DNA of 36,096 bases, taken from the NCBI RefSeq assembly GCF_004343605.1, contig NZ_POSF01000017.1, positions 1-36,096 of the forward strand, given 5' to 3'. This DNA comes from Dehalobacter sp. 12DCB1. Its GTDB lineage: Bacteria > Bacillota > Desulfitobacteriia > Desulfitobacteriales > Syntrophobotulaceae. Position numbers and translations under genes: made by a program. Positions 14,523 through 22,538 of the stretch are shown here, piece by piece. The notes beneath the pieces are model-generated. The model saw only the letters and a list, made by a program, of their open reading frames with translations. It made no database searches and was not told where the DNA came from. How positions within the stretch are numbered: position 1 is the first letter of the stretch; each line of letters opens with the position of its first letter.

Positions 14523-15221
14523 TTAAACTTTCTGATAGACGAACCGGATTCTTGCAGCGACAAGAGCGAGGATCAGTACAGCAGAGCCAAAAAGAGCCAG
14601 AATTCTGATAACCAGATCAAAGAAGAACTGCTCCGGCACCATTTGGATCAGGATATCGGTCTCCGGATCAAGCAGCCAAAGGTCATTTGTAAAAATCAGA
14701 TAGTGAAAGCTGTCCCAGAACACTTGAAAATCCCGCCAGACCGCAATCCCTACTGCCCCGAATATACAGAGAAATATGACTGCCGCGGCCAGAAAGCCGC
14801 TGGCCCAGGAACGGAAGTATTTCTTCCCGTTGCTTATCCTTAGTAAGATCAGAAACAGAAACAGGACAATCAGACCTGCGTTGCGGACCATGCGGCTGCT
14901 CAGGTACAACCTTTGAACATCTGCCATATGTACGATTTCCCGCTGATTAAACACCTGTCTTTCCTGACCGTTAATCTCTGCACGGATTTCAAGGTTATCC
15001 TTGTCCCCCTGGATATAAGCCAGCAGTTCCGTGGTCGTCACCATCAGATCTTTTTCCGGCATCCCGGTCACAGATACCGTGTCCAGTTTGTTATATTCCG
15101 ACCGGAAGAAATTGAGATCAAAGACGCATAGTTCAATCACCGTCAGCAACATGACAGCGATTAGAATCAATCCGCTGACAATTGCAAGAAACCCGTTCGC
15201 AGCCTTCTTACCTGACATCAT
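14523..15221 (-). CDS. DUF1461 (TIGR01906-type) integral membrane protein
   Basis: 232 aa with about five predicted membrane helices: FLAIVSGLILIAVMLLTVIEL, then a long extracytoplasmic loop (about 45-115), then GLIVLFLFLILL, FLAAAVIFLCIFGAVGIAVW and LALFGSAVLILALVA. The pattern, including FHYLIFTNDLWLLDPETDILIQMVPEQFF in a second outer loop, is that of the DUF1461 family of unknown function in Firmicutes. ATG at 15221 or the adjacent ATG at 15218 (better spaced from GAGGAG) is the start. It lies just upstream of rph, possibly in the same operon. No function is proposed. Confidence 0.8.
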   Translation of the reverse strand: MMSGKKAANGFLAIVSGLILIAVMLLTVIELCVFDLNFFRSEYNKLDTVSVTGMPEKDLMVTTTELLAYIQGDKDNLEIRAEINGQERQVFNQREIVHMADVQRLYLSSRMVRNAGLIVLFLFLILLRISNGKKYFRSWASGFLAAAVIFLCIFGAVGIAVWRDFQVFWDSFHYLIFTNDLWLLDPETDILIQMVPEQFFFDLVIRILALFGSAVLILALVAARIRFVYQKV

Positions 15222-15323
15222 TTCTCCTCATATATCCTAATATCCTAATATCCTCACCAAATACATTAACCAAATATCCTATTTAAATACGTTAATCCTC
15301 ACTTCGTATCTTGCCTGAATTTC

Positions 15324-15968
15324 CTACTTGTTTTTTCTGGCCAGCGCAATGCCGTCGCCAAACGGAAGTACGCTTACCTCAAATTCCGGCAGACAGGCCA
15401 AGTGCTGCAGGAAATCCCTCATACAACCGACCATTCGATCATATTTCCGGTCAAAAACCGAACCAGGCACAACCCAGCCCCTGAATAGAACATTATCCGC
15501 CACCAGAACCCCGCCAGGGGAAATGAGCGGTGTGATAAGATCAAGGTAATCCAGGTACTCCCCTTTGGCTGCATCTACAAATATCAAATCATATGTTTCC
15601 GTCAGTTTCGGCAGGCAGTGCAGCGCATTCTTACAGCTGAAATCAACCAAATGGGCAAGCCCGGCCTTTTTCAGATATTCTTCTGCTCTGTTGAGCCTCC
15701 CTCTGTTCATATCCAATGTATAAACCTTGCCTCCGGTTTCGGCTGCACCTCTGGCCAGATAAACGGTGGAATAACCGATCGCCGTACCGATCTCCAGAAT
15801 ACGTTTGGCATCCGTCATCTTGACCATTAGCTCAAGGAAGTGACCGACCGCCGGTGTAACCACAGGGATTGTTTCCTCCAAGGCAACGCTTTCCATCTCT
15901 TGAAGCAGCCCTTCCCTGGCAGGAAGCAATTCTTCGAGGTACCTTTCTAGTTCAAAAGGATAGAACAA
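15324..15968 (-). CDS. SAM-dependent O-methyltransferase (YrrM/TrmR-like)
   Basis: Class I Rossmann methyltransferase of the catechol-O-methyltransferase-like family. The SAM motif is ILEIGTAIGYSTVYLARG, followed by KVYTLDMNRGRLNRAEEYLKKAG, YDLIFVDAAKGEYLDYLDL, VLVADNVLFRGWV and a C-terminal PFGDGIALARK. It resembles Bacillus YrrM (TrmR), which methylates 5-hydroxyuridine in tRNA; that substrate is inferred. I choose TTG 15968, with GGGGTGATGG just upstream and an N-terminus matching YrrM (FYPFELERYLEELL). A TTG at 16034 in the same frame would overlap the fumarase beta gene by 62 bp. Start is uncertain. It is translationally coupled to the fumarase beta stop, which lies 5 nt upstream. Confidence 0.85.
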   Translation of the reverse strand: MFYPFELERYLEELLPAREGLLQEMESVALEETIPVVTPAVGHFLELMVKMTDAKRILEIGTAIGYSTVYLARGAAETGGKVYTLDMNRGRLNRAEEYLKKAGLAHLVDFSCKNALHCLPKLTETYDLIFVDAAKGEYLDYLDLITPLISPGGVLVADNVLFRGWVVPGSVFDRKYDRMVGCMRDFLQHLACLPEFEVSVLPFGDGIALARKNK

Positions 15969-15972
15969 ACCA

Positions 15973-16548
15973 TCACCCCAATATTTGATATTCTTTCCTT
16001 CCTGTCTCGTAAAGATTCTGCCCGAGACTGTCAATCAGGACAATGGCAGGAAAATCTTCGATAACAAGTCTCCGGACTGCCTCCGTTCCGAGTTCCGGAT
16101 AGGCAATGACCTCAGCTTCCTTGATGCAGGAAGCCAGGAGTGCTCCCGCACCGCCGATCGCCCCAAAGTAGACTGCACCGTTTTCCCTGATGGCCTGTAT
16201 GACCTCAGGAGAACGAAGCCCTTTTCCGATCATCCCCTTTAAACCTTTGGCCAGCAGACTAGGAGAATAGGCATCCATTCTGCCACTGGTTGTCGGTCCG
16301 GCAGATCCGATAACTTTACCTGGAGAAGCCGGGGCGGGTCCCACAAAATAGATCACCTGTCCCTTCATATCAAAGGGCAGTTCCTCTCCCTGGGCTAAGG
16401 CCTCAGCCATTTTCTTATGAGCCGCATCTCTTCCGGTATAGACGACTCCGCTGATCAGCACCTTTTCACCGCATCTGAGAGAAGCAGCAGTGGTATCATC
16501 CAGCGGTACTGAAATTTTTCGGGTTTCAACCGTTTTATTATTACTCAC
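15973..16548 (-). CDS. Fumarate hydratase class I, beta subunit (C-terminal domain)
   Basis: 191-aa beta subunit of a two-subunit iron-sulfur fumarase/tartrate dehydratase-type hydro-lyase, interconverting fumarate and malate with its alpha partner. Typical blocks are LRCGEKVLISGVVYTGRDAAHKKM, YFVGPAPASPGKVIGSAGPTTSGRMD and GAVYFGAIGGAGALLASCIKEAEVIAYPELGTEAVRRLVIEDFPAIVLID. The start ATG overlaps the end of the alpha gene by 8 bp, indicating translational coupling. L-tartrate dehydratase is a family alternative, but the context (no tartrate genes) favours fumarase. Confidence 0.92.
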   Translation of the reverse strand: MSNNKTVETRKISVPLDDTTAASLRCGEKVLISGVVYTGRDAAHKKMAEALAQGEELPFDMKGQVIYFVGPAPASPGKVIGSAGPTTSGRMDAYSPSLLAKGLKGMIGKGLRSPEVIQAIRENGAVYFGAIGGAGALLASCIKEAEVIAYPELGTEAVRRLVIEDFPAIVLIDSLGQNLYETGRKEYQILG

Positions 16549-17407
16549 AGGAAGGAACCCTCCCTTCCAAAATCACCTGACAATGTCGGGTAACATGACA
16601 ATTAATATTGACAGCTGCGGGCAGCCCTGCAATATGCGTCGGAAATACCTCAATATTTACGGCCAGCGCTGTCGTCCGGCCGCCAAAACCCTGGGGACCT
16701 ATCCCTAAATGATTAATTTGGGTCAGAAGCTCCTGTTCCAGCCGGGCATATTCTTCAACCGGATTCGATTCCCCGATCGGACGAAGCAGGGCCTTTTTAG
16801 CCAAATAGGCAGCCTTTTCCATCGTACCTCCGAGTCCAACTCCAACCACGATAGGTGGACAGGGATTAGGCCCGGCTTTATCCACCGTTTCCACAACAAA
16901 ATTCTTTACTGCAGGCAAACCATCCGAAGGCTTAAACATTTTCAAGGCACCCATGTTTTCACTGCCAAACCCTTTCGGTGCAATCGTAATCCCAATCTTG
17001 TCCCCTGATACAATTTCATAATGAATAACTGCAGGTGTATTATCTCCGGTATTAATCCTGTTAAAAGGATCTTTGACGATAGATTTACGCAAAAAACCCT
17101 TTTCATAGCCCCTGCGCACGCCCTCATTCAGGGCTCCCGTCAAATCTCCACCGATAATATGCAGGTCCTGGCCGACTTCTACAAACAATACCGCCATCCC
17201 GGTATCCTGACATATCGGTATATTTTCTTTGCCTGCAATCTCCGCATTTTCCAAAAGCTGCTGAAGTACTTCTCTGCCCTGGGGGGATTCCTCAGTGCCA
17301 AGAGCCTTGTTTAAAGCATCAATAACGTCCTGATTCAGAATACAGTTCGCCTCAATACACAGTCTCTCCACTGCAGAAATGACCTCGTTAACATGAATCT
17401 CTTTCAC
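16541..17407 (-). CDS. Fumarate hydratase class I, alpha subunit
   Basis: 288-aa alpha subunit carrying the 4Fe-4S cluster of the two-subunit fumarase found in anaerobes. Cluster cysteines are visible in PICQDTGMAVLFVEVG (about residue 62), GPNPCPPIVVGVGLGG and near the C-terminus in NINCHVTRHC. IHYEIVSGDKIGITIAPKGFGSENMGALKMF is diagnostic. The start is GTG 17407, 5 nt after GGAGGT. A TATACT at 17445-17440 may be its -10 box. First gene of a fumarase alpha-beta-methyltransferase unit. The cluster makes the enzyme oxygen-labile, in line with an anaerobe. Confidence 0.93.
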   Translation of the reverse strand: MKEIHVNEVISAVERLCIEANCILNQDVIDALNKALGTEESPQGREVLQQLLENAEIAGKENIPICQDTGMAVLFVEVGQDLHIIGGDLTGALNEGVRRGYEKGFLRKSIVKDPFNRINTGDNTPAVIHYEIVSGDKIGITIAPKGFGSENMGALKMFKPSDGLPAVKNFVVETVDKAGPNPCPPIVVGVGLGGTMEKAAYLAKKALLRPIGESNPVEEYARLEQELLTQINHLGIGPQGFGGRTTALAVNIEVFPTHIAGLPAAVNINCHVTRHCQVILEGRVPSCE

Positions 17408-17500
17408 AATTTACCTCCGCTTTTTGTCCGGAACACTTTTATTCAGTATAGCGCAAATACGGGATTCAAGAAATATAACTTTTAAAAAAGGTTTGCCGTC

Positions 17501-17547
17501 AAAAAAAACATCTTTGCCGAGAAGATCTTACTTCGACAAAAATGTTT
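17501..17547 (-). terminator. Rho-independent terminator of the MarR gene
   Basis: On the minus strand a long stem (AACATTTTTGTCGAAG with its partner CTTCTCGGCAAAGATGTT, G-U pairs and one bulge) is followed by eight T. It begins 21 nt beyond the marR-type gene stop and separates it from the fumarase operon. Confidence 0.85.
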
Positions 17548-17568
17548 GATAACTGTTGTATTTGACTT

Positions 17569-18018
17569 TTATTCTTTTCTGGAAAGCCTCTCATATTTAT
17601 CGGATAAGGTTTCCAGAATGCCGATAATACGCATCCGGTCTTCCTGTTCAAAAGATTCCAGAATACTTTCAAGCCTTTCGGTCCTTGTCTCAATTACCGA
17701 TTTAACCAGTTTTTCTCCCTTGGGTAAAATATTAAGCCTTACGATCCTGCGATCCCGTTTTTCCCTGATTCGCTCCACATAGCCGGCTCTTTCCAGCTTG
17801 TCAGCCAGATCCGTTGCCGTACTGCAGGCTGAAGAAATTTCCTTGCAAAGCTCACCCATCGTAATCTGACCCTTTTCAAAAATAATCGTTAAAACTTCAA
17901 ACTGCTGACGGGAAATACCAAGCTTTTCTGCAAAATCACTCTTTTGCCTTTGGGTAGAAACGGTGAGCCTCTGAAGCAAATGGTCAAGATGACCTGCTAA
18001 CTCTCTGTTCTCTAACAT
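17569..18018 (-). CDS. MarR-family transcriptional regulator
   Basis: 149-aa winged helix-turn-helix protein with the MarR layout: helix bundle N-terminus, recognition region QFEVLTIIFEKGQITMGELCKEISSACSTATDLADKLERAGYV, wing REKRDRRIVRLNILPKG (DxR wing motif) and a C-terminal dimerisation helix. ATG 18018 has TGAGGTGGGG 7 nt upstream; an in-frame TTG at 18036 overlaps that ribosome binding site. Cys in CKEISSAC may allow redox sensing (inference). It has its own terminator and a palindrome at 18058-18073, so autoregulation is likely. Neighbours give no hint of other targets. Confidence 0.9.
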   Translation of the reverse strand: MLENRELAGHLDHLLQRLTVSTQRQKSDFAEKLGISRQQFEVLTIIFEKGQITMGELCKEISSACSTATDLADKLERAGYVERIREKRDRRIVRLNILPKGEKLVKSVIETRTERLESILESFEQEDRMRIIGILETLSDKYERLSRKE

Positions 18019-18057
18019 GCGAACACCCCACCTCAAAAAATCAAATAGATAACCCCT

Positions 18058-18073
18058 ATATATAAGTATATAT
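18058..18073. promoter_or_regulatory. Palindrome upstream of the MarR gene, candidate operator
   Basis: ATATAT-AAGT-ATATAT, 40 bp upstream of the MarR start, in an AT-rich region where its promoter must lie. MarR proteins usually bind such inverted repeats at their own promoter. AT-richness makes chance palindromes likely. Confidence 0.35.
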
Positions 18074-18231
18074 TAGCACATATCATTTTTACAGTATTTT
18101 ACCATATTCCGGAAATTAACACTAGTAAAATTTTCATAATTCAAATATTATTGATGATTTTAACGATAGGTGTTATATAATTAATATCATAACGTATCTT
18201 GATCTTTTCAACAAATGGTAAAATATTGAAG

Positions 18232-18888
18232 TTATTGTCCAAAAAGATTGATTCCGCTTGGGGATACTTCAGCAGTTACTTCATCATCCTGCACGGTCCC
18301 TGAGGCGTAGCCGATCAAATCATTACGGTACCTTAAGTTCTCCAGACCGATTCCGCGATAGGTTTGAATGTCCTGCCCCTCGACCCGGATCTTCACGATT
18401 TGGGCAGTTTGAAACTGAGTCAAGGTGTTGACTAAACCATAAAGAGCAGTTTCGGCCGAGACATTGCTGTAAGGCTCAAGGAATTCCTTGCTAAGATCTA
18501 CTGTGGCAATGCCGTTTTTGATTCCAATGTCCAATAACACCGTCTGAGGGTTCACCATCGGATAAGCGCTTGATTTTCCGGCCGGCCCCAGCAACCATTG
18601 GCTTACTGTTTCGCGAGCCAGGCTCAGTGTCTTGGGAATTGTTCGGTTCTCTTCGATTAAGACTTTTCCGTCAGCATCTGCGAAATAAAGTTTTACAGTT
18701 TGTTCCGTCTGCTGAGATTTTGTAGTCACTTCAACCGTGTCTTCCTGAGCAGTCTTATCCAGAAGTTTGCTTAAAGGAGCATTACCTCCGCCTTCCTTGA
18801 TCAGATCATTCAGGATATTGCAGCCGACCAGAAGTGTAATGACTGCGATCAACAGAATGAAAGTCAGCAGCAGCCGTATTTTTCTCAT
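18232..18888 (-). CDS. GerMN-domain lipoprotein
   Basis: 218-aa lipoprotein with signal peptide MRKIRLLLTFILLIAVITLLVGC, where LVGC is a lipobox (Cys 23 lipidated). A GerMN domain follows (about 65-190): VKLYFADADGKVLIEENRTIP, VSQWLLGPAGKSSAYPMVNPQTVLLDIGIKNGIATVDLSKEF and ALYGLVNTLTQFQTAQIVKIRVEGQ. This domain is known from GerM of spore formers, a sporulation/germination protein at the spore membranes, and from LpqB-type lipoproteins. ATG 18888 follows AAAGGAG. It is a single GerMN copy, whereas Bacillus GerM has two, so function may differ. Divergent from the LytTR regulator. Confidence 0.88.
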   Translation of the reverse strand: MRKIRLLLTFILLIAVITLLVGCNILNDLIKEGGGNAPLSKLLDKTAQEDTVEVTTKSQQTEQTVKLYFADADGKVLIEENRTIPKTLSLARETVSQWLLGPAGKSSAYPMVNPQTVLLDIGIKNGIATVDLSKEFLEPYSNVSAETALYGLVNTLTQFQTAQIVKIRVEGQDIQTYRGIGLENLRYRNDLIGYASGTVQDDEVTAEVSPSGINLFGQ

Positions 18889-18996
18889 AGGAAGTTCTCC
18901 TTTCTAAATAATAATAAAAATGTCCGCTAAAAAGAAATTTCTAAAAAGATAATATGCTTTGTCCCAAAGAAATAGAATTCAGGGAGGTCAGAAAAT

Positions 18997-19755
18997 ATGA
19001 AAATAAGAGCCTTGCTGGTCGATGATGAATCTCCGGCCCGTAAAGAACTACGCTATCTCTTGAAATCATTTGAAGACGTGCTAATTGTCGGGGAAGCAGA
19101 AAACGCGCTTGAAGCCATGGAACTGATTGATAGTGTCGACTATTCCGTCATTTTTCTCGATATCAATATGCCCGGCTTAAACGGTATTGAACTTGCCAGA
19201 AAGCTTTCCCAGAGCCCGAAACAACCGGCGGTGATTTTTACGACCGCCCATGAGGAATTTGCTTTTGATGCGTTCAGTGTTCATGCTTACGATTATCTTC
19301 TTAAGCCGATTCATCCCAAGCGGCTGGAAGAAGCCTTAAATACGGTAAGGAAGCGCCGAACACCTGCTCCCGTTCAACCCAAAGCCGAACCGGTCAAGGA
19401 GGATATCCCCGAATTCAAACCCCTGGAAGTGATTGCTGCTGAACATAACGGGAAAACCATCCTGATCCGGCCGGAAGAAATTATATATATTTCCACAGAC
19501 AAGGACAATGTTTACGTCAAAACAGAAGCCGACTTCTACCTGACCCGTTATACGCTGCGGGATTTGGAATCCAGACTGGATCCAAAAACTTTTTTCAGAA
19601 CCCACCGCTGCTATCTGGTCAATATAAAAAAAATGAGGGAGCTCGTCCCTTACTTTAATGGTACGTATACTGTGATCGTGCAGGACAAGGACAAAAGCGA
19701 AGTCCCAGTCAGCCGCACTCAGGCCCGCCGACTCAAAGAGATCCTTGGGATATAG
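18997..19755 (+). CDS. LytTR-family response regulator, orphan
   Basis: 252-aa two-domain regulator. The receiver domain (1-120) has the acidic pocket DD at 9-10, phosphoacceptor D55 in VIFLDINMPG, T in FTTAHEEFAFDAF and K103 in YDYLLKPI. A proline-rich linker follows, then a LytTR DNA-binding domain (about 148-250: GKTILIRPEEIIYISTDKDNVYVKT...RTHRCYLVNIKKMRELVPYFNGTYTVIV). Relatives (LytR, AlgR, AgrA) control envelope or autolysis genes. No sensor kinase is adjacent; the partner must be elsewhere. ATG follows CAGGGAGGT. The transcript ends at a terminator inside the 3' end of spoIIR. Confidence 0.94.
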   Translation: MKIRALLVDDESPARKELRYLLKSFEDVLIVGEAENALEAMELIDSVDYSVIFLDINMPGLNGIELARKLSQSPKQPAVIFTTAHEEFAFDAFSVHAYDYLLKPIHPKRLEEALNTVRKRRTPAPVQPKAEPVKEDIPEFKPLEVIAAEHNGKTILIRPEEIIYISTDKDNVYVKTEADFYLTRYTLRDLESRLDPKTFFRTHRCYLVNIKKMRELVPYFNGTYTVIVQDKDKSEVPVSRTQARRLKEILGI

Positions 19756-19849
19756 TACCATGTAAAACCTAATCTTCATATATTGACGGCAACGCTTTAT
19801 TGCGGAAAATTGTTTTCCACAATATGATCATTATAGGGTTAATAAAGTA

Positions 19850-20473
19850 CTAGAAAAAACGCTCCAGATAAAAGCCGATCTCCTTCCCCTGATAGGTCGG
19901 CTTTTTTTGTTTGGCCGCTGTATTCAGCGGTACTGCAGGCTTGCCGTCAACAGGAAGTGATGTGGATTCCTCAACATTAACAAAGCATAAAGGCGGGAAC
20001 AAAACACACCACCAATTAGCTCCTTCAGCATTTCCTATCTTGATCTCAACCGCTTCGTAGTCTCCCGCCGGGAGTACAATATTGCCGTAAGATTTTGTCG
20101 GGAAAGCAAATACACCATAGTCAAGGGTCACCGGATAAGTTTTTCCCCACTCTTTGACCACACTCCTGGAGATCTCCAGCAACTGGCCTTCCATGCTCAG
20201 AAGTATTTCTCTGGATTCGGCCAGGGATTGTGATTCAGCCAGGTTCGGGGAAGCAGCCTTCAAAACTTCATCCCTCACCGCATATTTCAGCAGCTGATCC
20301 TGTTCACTGTCCGAATTCGCAATAACATGAAATCGAATGAGACTTGTACTGTCATACGCTTCGGTTTCCGCGCTGTTTGCTGACTGGCCGCAGGGATTGA
20401 TCGCCAAAAAACTAAAACACAAGACCAGACAGACAATTAACTTTATTATGCTTTTATTCACAAATATTAACAT
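19850..20473 (-). CDS. spoIIR: Stage II sporulation protein R
   Basis: 207-aa secreted signalling protein. In sporulating Firmicutes SpoIIR is made in the forespore and triggers SpoIIGA to process pro-sigma-E in the mother cell. It has an N-terminal signal sequence (KLIVCLVLCFSFLAINPCGQSANSAE), then the family hallmarks LIRFHVIANSDSEQDQLLKYAVRDEVL, LDYGVFAFPTKSYGNIVLPAGDYEAVEIKIG and GANWWCVLFPPLCFV. Length and motifs are complete. ATG 20473 follows GAGAGGGA. It shows that the host is a spore former. A sigma-F promoter would be expected upstream; I could not identify one with confidence. Confidence 0.96.
   Translation of the reverse strand: MLIFVNKSIIKLIVCLVLCFSFLAINPCGQSANSAETEAYDSTSLIRFHVIANSDSEQDQLLKYAVRDEVLKAASPNLAESQSLAESREILLSMEGQLLEISRSVVKEWGKTYPVTLDYGVFAFPTKSYGNIVLPAGDYEAVEIKIGNAEGANWWCVLFPPLCFVNVEESTSLPVDGKPAVPLNTAAKQKKPTYQGKEIGFYLERFF
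19870..19908 (+). terminator. Terminator of the LytTR gene, embedded in spoIIR coding sequence
   Basis: AAAAGCCGA and TCGGCTTTT form a 9-bp stem followed by TTTTTTTG on the + strand. It lies 114 nt past the LytTR stop, within the last codons of the oppositely transcribed spoIIR. Confidence 0.75.
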
Positions 20474-20675
20474 TTAATTTCCCTCTCCCAGTACCTTGTA
20501 AAAAATTATATACAAAAAACTTCTTTCTATGTGAATTATTTCCAATAAAGAAGTTTTCTATTCAATTCGTCTCAGAAGTTTTTAGGCAGTGCGAATATTT
20601 ATTGAAGTCTGAAAATAAGATTCATAAGGCCCTGTCAAATTTACTGACAATTTGCCGAAGGAATCGGGTGAAAAA

Positions 20676-21428
20676 ATGCTCCTGGACTTTCAATCTCCGC
20701 TGTATCTGCTGTATATCAGTACAATTGCCGGGCTGGCCACAACAGCCGGCTGTCTGATTGTGCTTTTTCTGGGAGACCCTCCGGATTGGCTTCTGGCCGT
20801 TCTGCTGTCCGCAGCAGGAGGCGTCATGTTTGCTGTGGTGGCCTTTGATCTTTTGCCGCTGGCTGCATCCTTCAAACAACCGGGACTCCTCCTGGGCGGG
20901 ATTTTGGCCGGTATAATACTGATGTCGTCTGCCGACAGACTACTCAAAGCAAGAAACCGTCAGCTGCCTAATCACAGATACAGCCGTCTGAAACGGATGG
21001 GCATCCTGATTGCCTCAGGTATAGCGCTTCATGATATACCTGAAGGAATGGCCATTGCTGCGGGGCACGAATCCGCCGGTCAATTGGGTACATTCATTGC
21101 CCTTGGCATTGCTCTGCATAACCTGCCTGAAGGAATGGCCACTGCTACACCTCTGGTAATGGCCGGGATCAGGAAACCGAAGATTCTGGCACTGACTCTC
21201 CTGATTGCAATATTTACTCCGCTGGGTGCCTTGCTCGGCAGGATGGCCATGGAACTTGTTCATACCTCACTCTGTTTTTTTGTAGCCCTGGCCGCTGGGG
21301 CAATGGTGTTTCTGGTTCTGGCCGAATTATGGCCGCTGTCCCGGGAAGACCACCCGGTCTGGGCCTTTATTGGAGGACTGGGCGGATTTATTTTCTTTGG
21401 ATTTATCTCCGCCTTCTTACCACATTAA
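20676..21428 (+). CDS. ZIP-family divalent metal transporter
   Basis: 250-aa membrane protein of the ZIP family (zinc/iron uptake), with about eight helices. Both metal-site helices are intact: IALHDIPEGMAIAAGHE (TM4, H-x3-E) and IALHNLPEGMATATPL (TM5). The loop between TM3 and TM4 (LLKARNRQLPNHRYSRLKR) is short and basic. I use ATG 20676 with GGGTGA just upstream; an in-frame TTG at 20652 is possible. Metal specificity is unknown. It is monocistronic, with no recognisable metal-regulator box upstream. Confidence 0.92.
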   Translation: MLLDFQSPLYLLYISTIAGLATTAGCLIVLFLGDPPDWLLAVLLSAAGGVMFAVVAFDLLPLAASFKQPGLLLGGILAGIILMSSADRLLKARNRQLPNHRYSRLKRMGILIASGIALHDIPEGMAIAAGHESAGQLGTFIALGIALHNLPEGMATATPLVMAGIRKPKILALTLLIAIFTPLGALLGRMAMELVHTSLCFFVALAAGAMVFLVLAELWPLSREDHPVWAFIGGLGGFIFFGFISAFLPH

Positions 21429-21540
21429 TATTGCCGTTTCTTGCCGTCCATGGTATAAGCGAAGCGCCAGCTCTATCCTACGCAGCACGGTATGAAGGAC
21501 TCTTGACATGGCAATCCGGTATTCACAGGATCTTTGTTTG

Positions 21541-21566
21541 GCATTCGTCCATCCGTGGACGTCAAA
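21541..21566. repeat. Short hairpin repeat, copy 1
   Basis: GTCCATCCGTGGAC hairpin (21547-21560) followed by GTCAAAA. It matches 25595-25620 closely, and one stem base pair is changed on both sides at once (T-A here, G-C there). The rest of 21429-21546 has no gene; it contains GCGAAGCGCC- and TTGCCGTCCATGG-like pieces similar in style to the larger element at 25517. Confidence 0.6.
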
Positions 21567-21587
21567 AAGACAGCCCGAAGGCTGTCT
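21564..21587 (-). terminator. Rho-independent terminator of the SGNH-protein gene
   Basis: Minus strand AGACAGCC-TTCG-GGCTGTCT, an 8-bp stem with a stable UUCG-type loop, followed by TTTTGAC. It is 27 nt past the SGNH gene stop. Confidence 0.85.
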
Positions 21588-21613
21588 CTGACTCTTTGCT
21601 AATACGTTAAATA

Positions 21614-22369
21614 TTACTGCAGGACTGTGGCAGCATAATCGCCCATGGCCTGATAGCCGTCCTTATTCGGATATCTCCCGTCATCGGAATATTTTCTGAG
21701 GATCTCGTCCCCGTTGCCAAACAGCACCCCTTTAAAATCAAGTGCTGTAATCTTTTGTTCCTGTGCATAAGCCGCTTCCCATTCCCTGTATTGTTTATAG
21801 AGCTCATCCGTGTCAGGGAAAGGAATGGGCAGCACCAGGACAGGCTTGATTTGATTGGCCGTGGCTTTTTCGACCATGGCTTTGATATTGTTTTGGTATT
21901 CTTCCAGTGGTGTGCCGCGGATCGCATCTCCAACGCCGGCAAAAATAATGACTGTGCCCGGTTTCTCAGCAATTACATCCTCTTCAAAGCGCTCCAGCAG
22001 GCTGGATGCATTCTGATAAGTCTGACCGGCATTGACCACTTCCACTTTCAGGACATCCGCAAGATGCTGCGGCCAGGAACTACTTGGCTCACCCGGGTAA
22101 CCGTATGTAAATGAATCACCCAGACACACCATTTTGGTATTGACAGTCGTACCGCTGCTATTCAAAACGGTATCACCATTGGAATCGCCGGCTCCATTTT
22201 CTGTACCGCCCCCATTACTTGCTCCGCCGCTCTGGACTGTTGAGCTGCCGCTGGCAGACTGTTCCGGTGTTCCTCCGTTCCAAACATTCACAAACCCAAA
22301 AACCAATACAATAACAGCCATCAATATGGAAAGCTGAATAACCCTAATCTCTAAACGGTAAGTGCGCAA
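21614..22369 (-). CDS. Membrane-anchored SGNH/GDSL-fold protein with altered active site
   Basis: 251 aa. There is one N-terminal membrane segment (VIQLSILMAVIVLVFGFVNVW), a Gly/Ser-rich linker (about 33-70), then a SGNH-hydrolase domain outside the cell. Block I is intact: CLGDSFTYGYP with S86 as nucleophile. Block III, normally GxND, reads GVGDA. Block V, normally DxxHPN..GY, reads DDGRYPNKDGYQAMG, so Tyr 233 stands where the catalytic His should be. The fold is clear, but ordinary esterase or deacetylase activity is doubtful. TTG 22369 is preceded by GAGGAGG at 8 nt. It has its own terminator. Function unknown. Confidence 0.8.
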   Translation of the reverse strand: MRTYRLEIRVIQLSILMAVIVLVFGFVNVWNGGTPEQSASGSSTVQSGGASNGGGTENGAGDSNGDTVLNSSGTTVNTKMVCLGDSFTYGYPGEPSSSWPQHLADVLKVEVVNAGQTYQNASSLLERFEEDVIAEKPGTVIIFAGVGDAIRGTPLEEYQNNIKAMVEKATANQIKPVLVLPIPFPDTDELYKQYREWEAAYAQEQKITALDFKGVLFGNGDEILRKYSDDGRYPNKDGYQAMGDYAATVLQ

Positions 22370-22538
22370 TGTTCATTCCTCCTCATGGCAATATTTTTCT
22401 ACATATTTCCCTTAAATCCTTCCCGAATAAAACTTTTTTCGTTCTTCGCTTCCTGTTGGTTACAGTTTGTTTAGCATTTTAAGGCACTCCAGCATTTTGA
22501 ACTGCATAACCTGATACATAAGGAGGTGCTTGATTCTT

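Noticed and set aside
15233..15290. Short ATATCCTA repeats upstream of the DUF1461 gene
   Set aside because: Three imperfect copies of an AT-rich word, without spacers or symmetry; too simple to call an element or a CRISPR.
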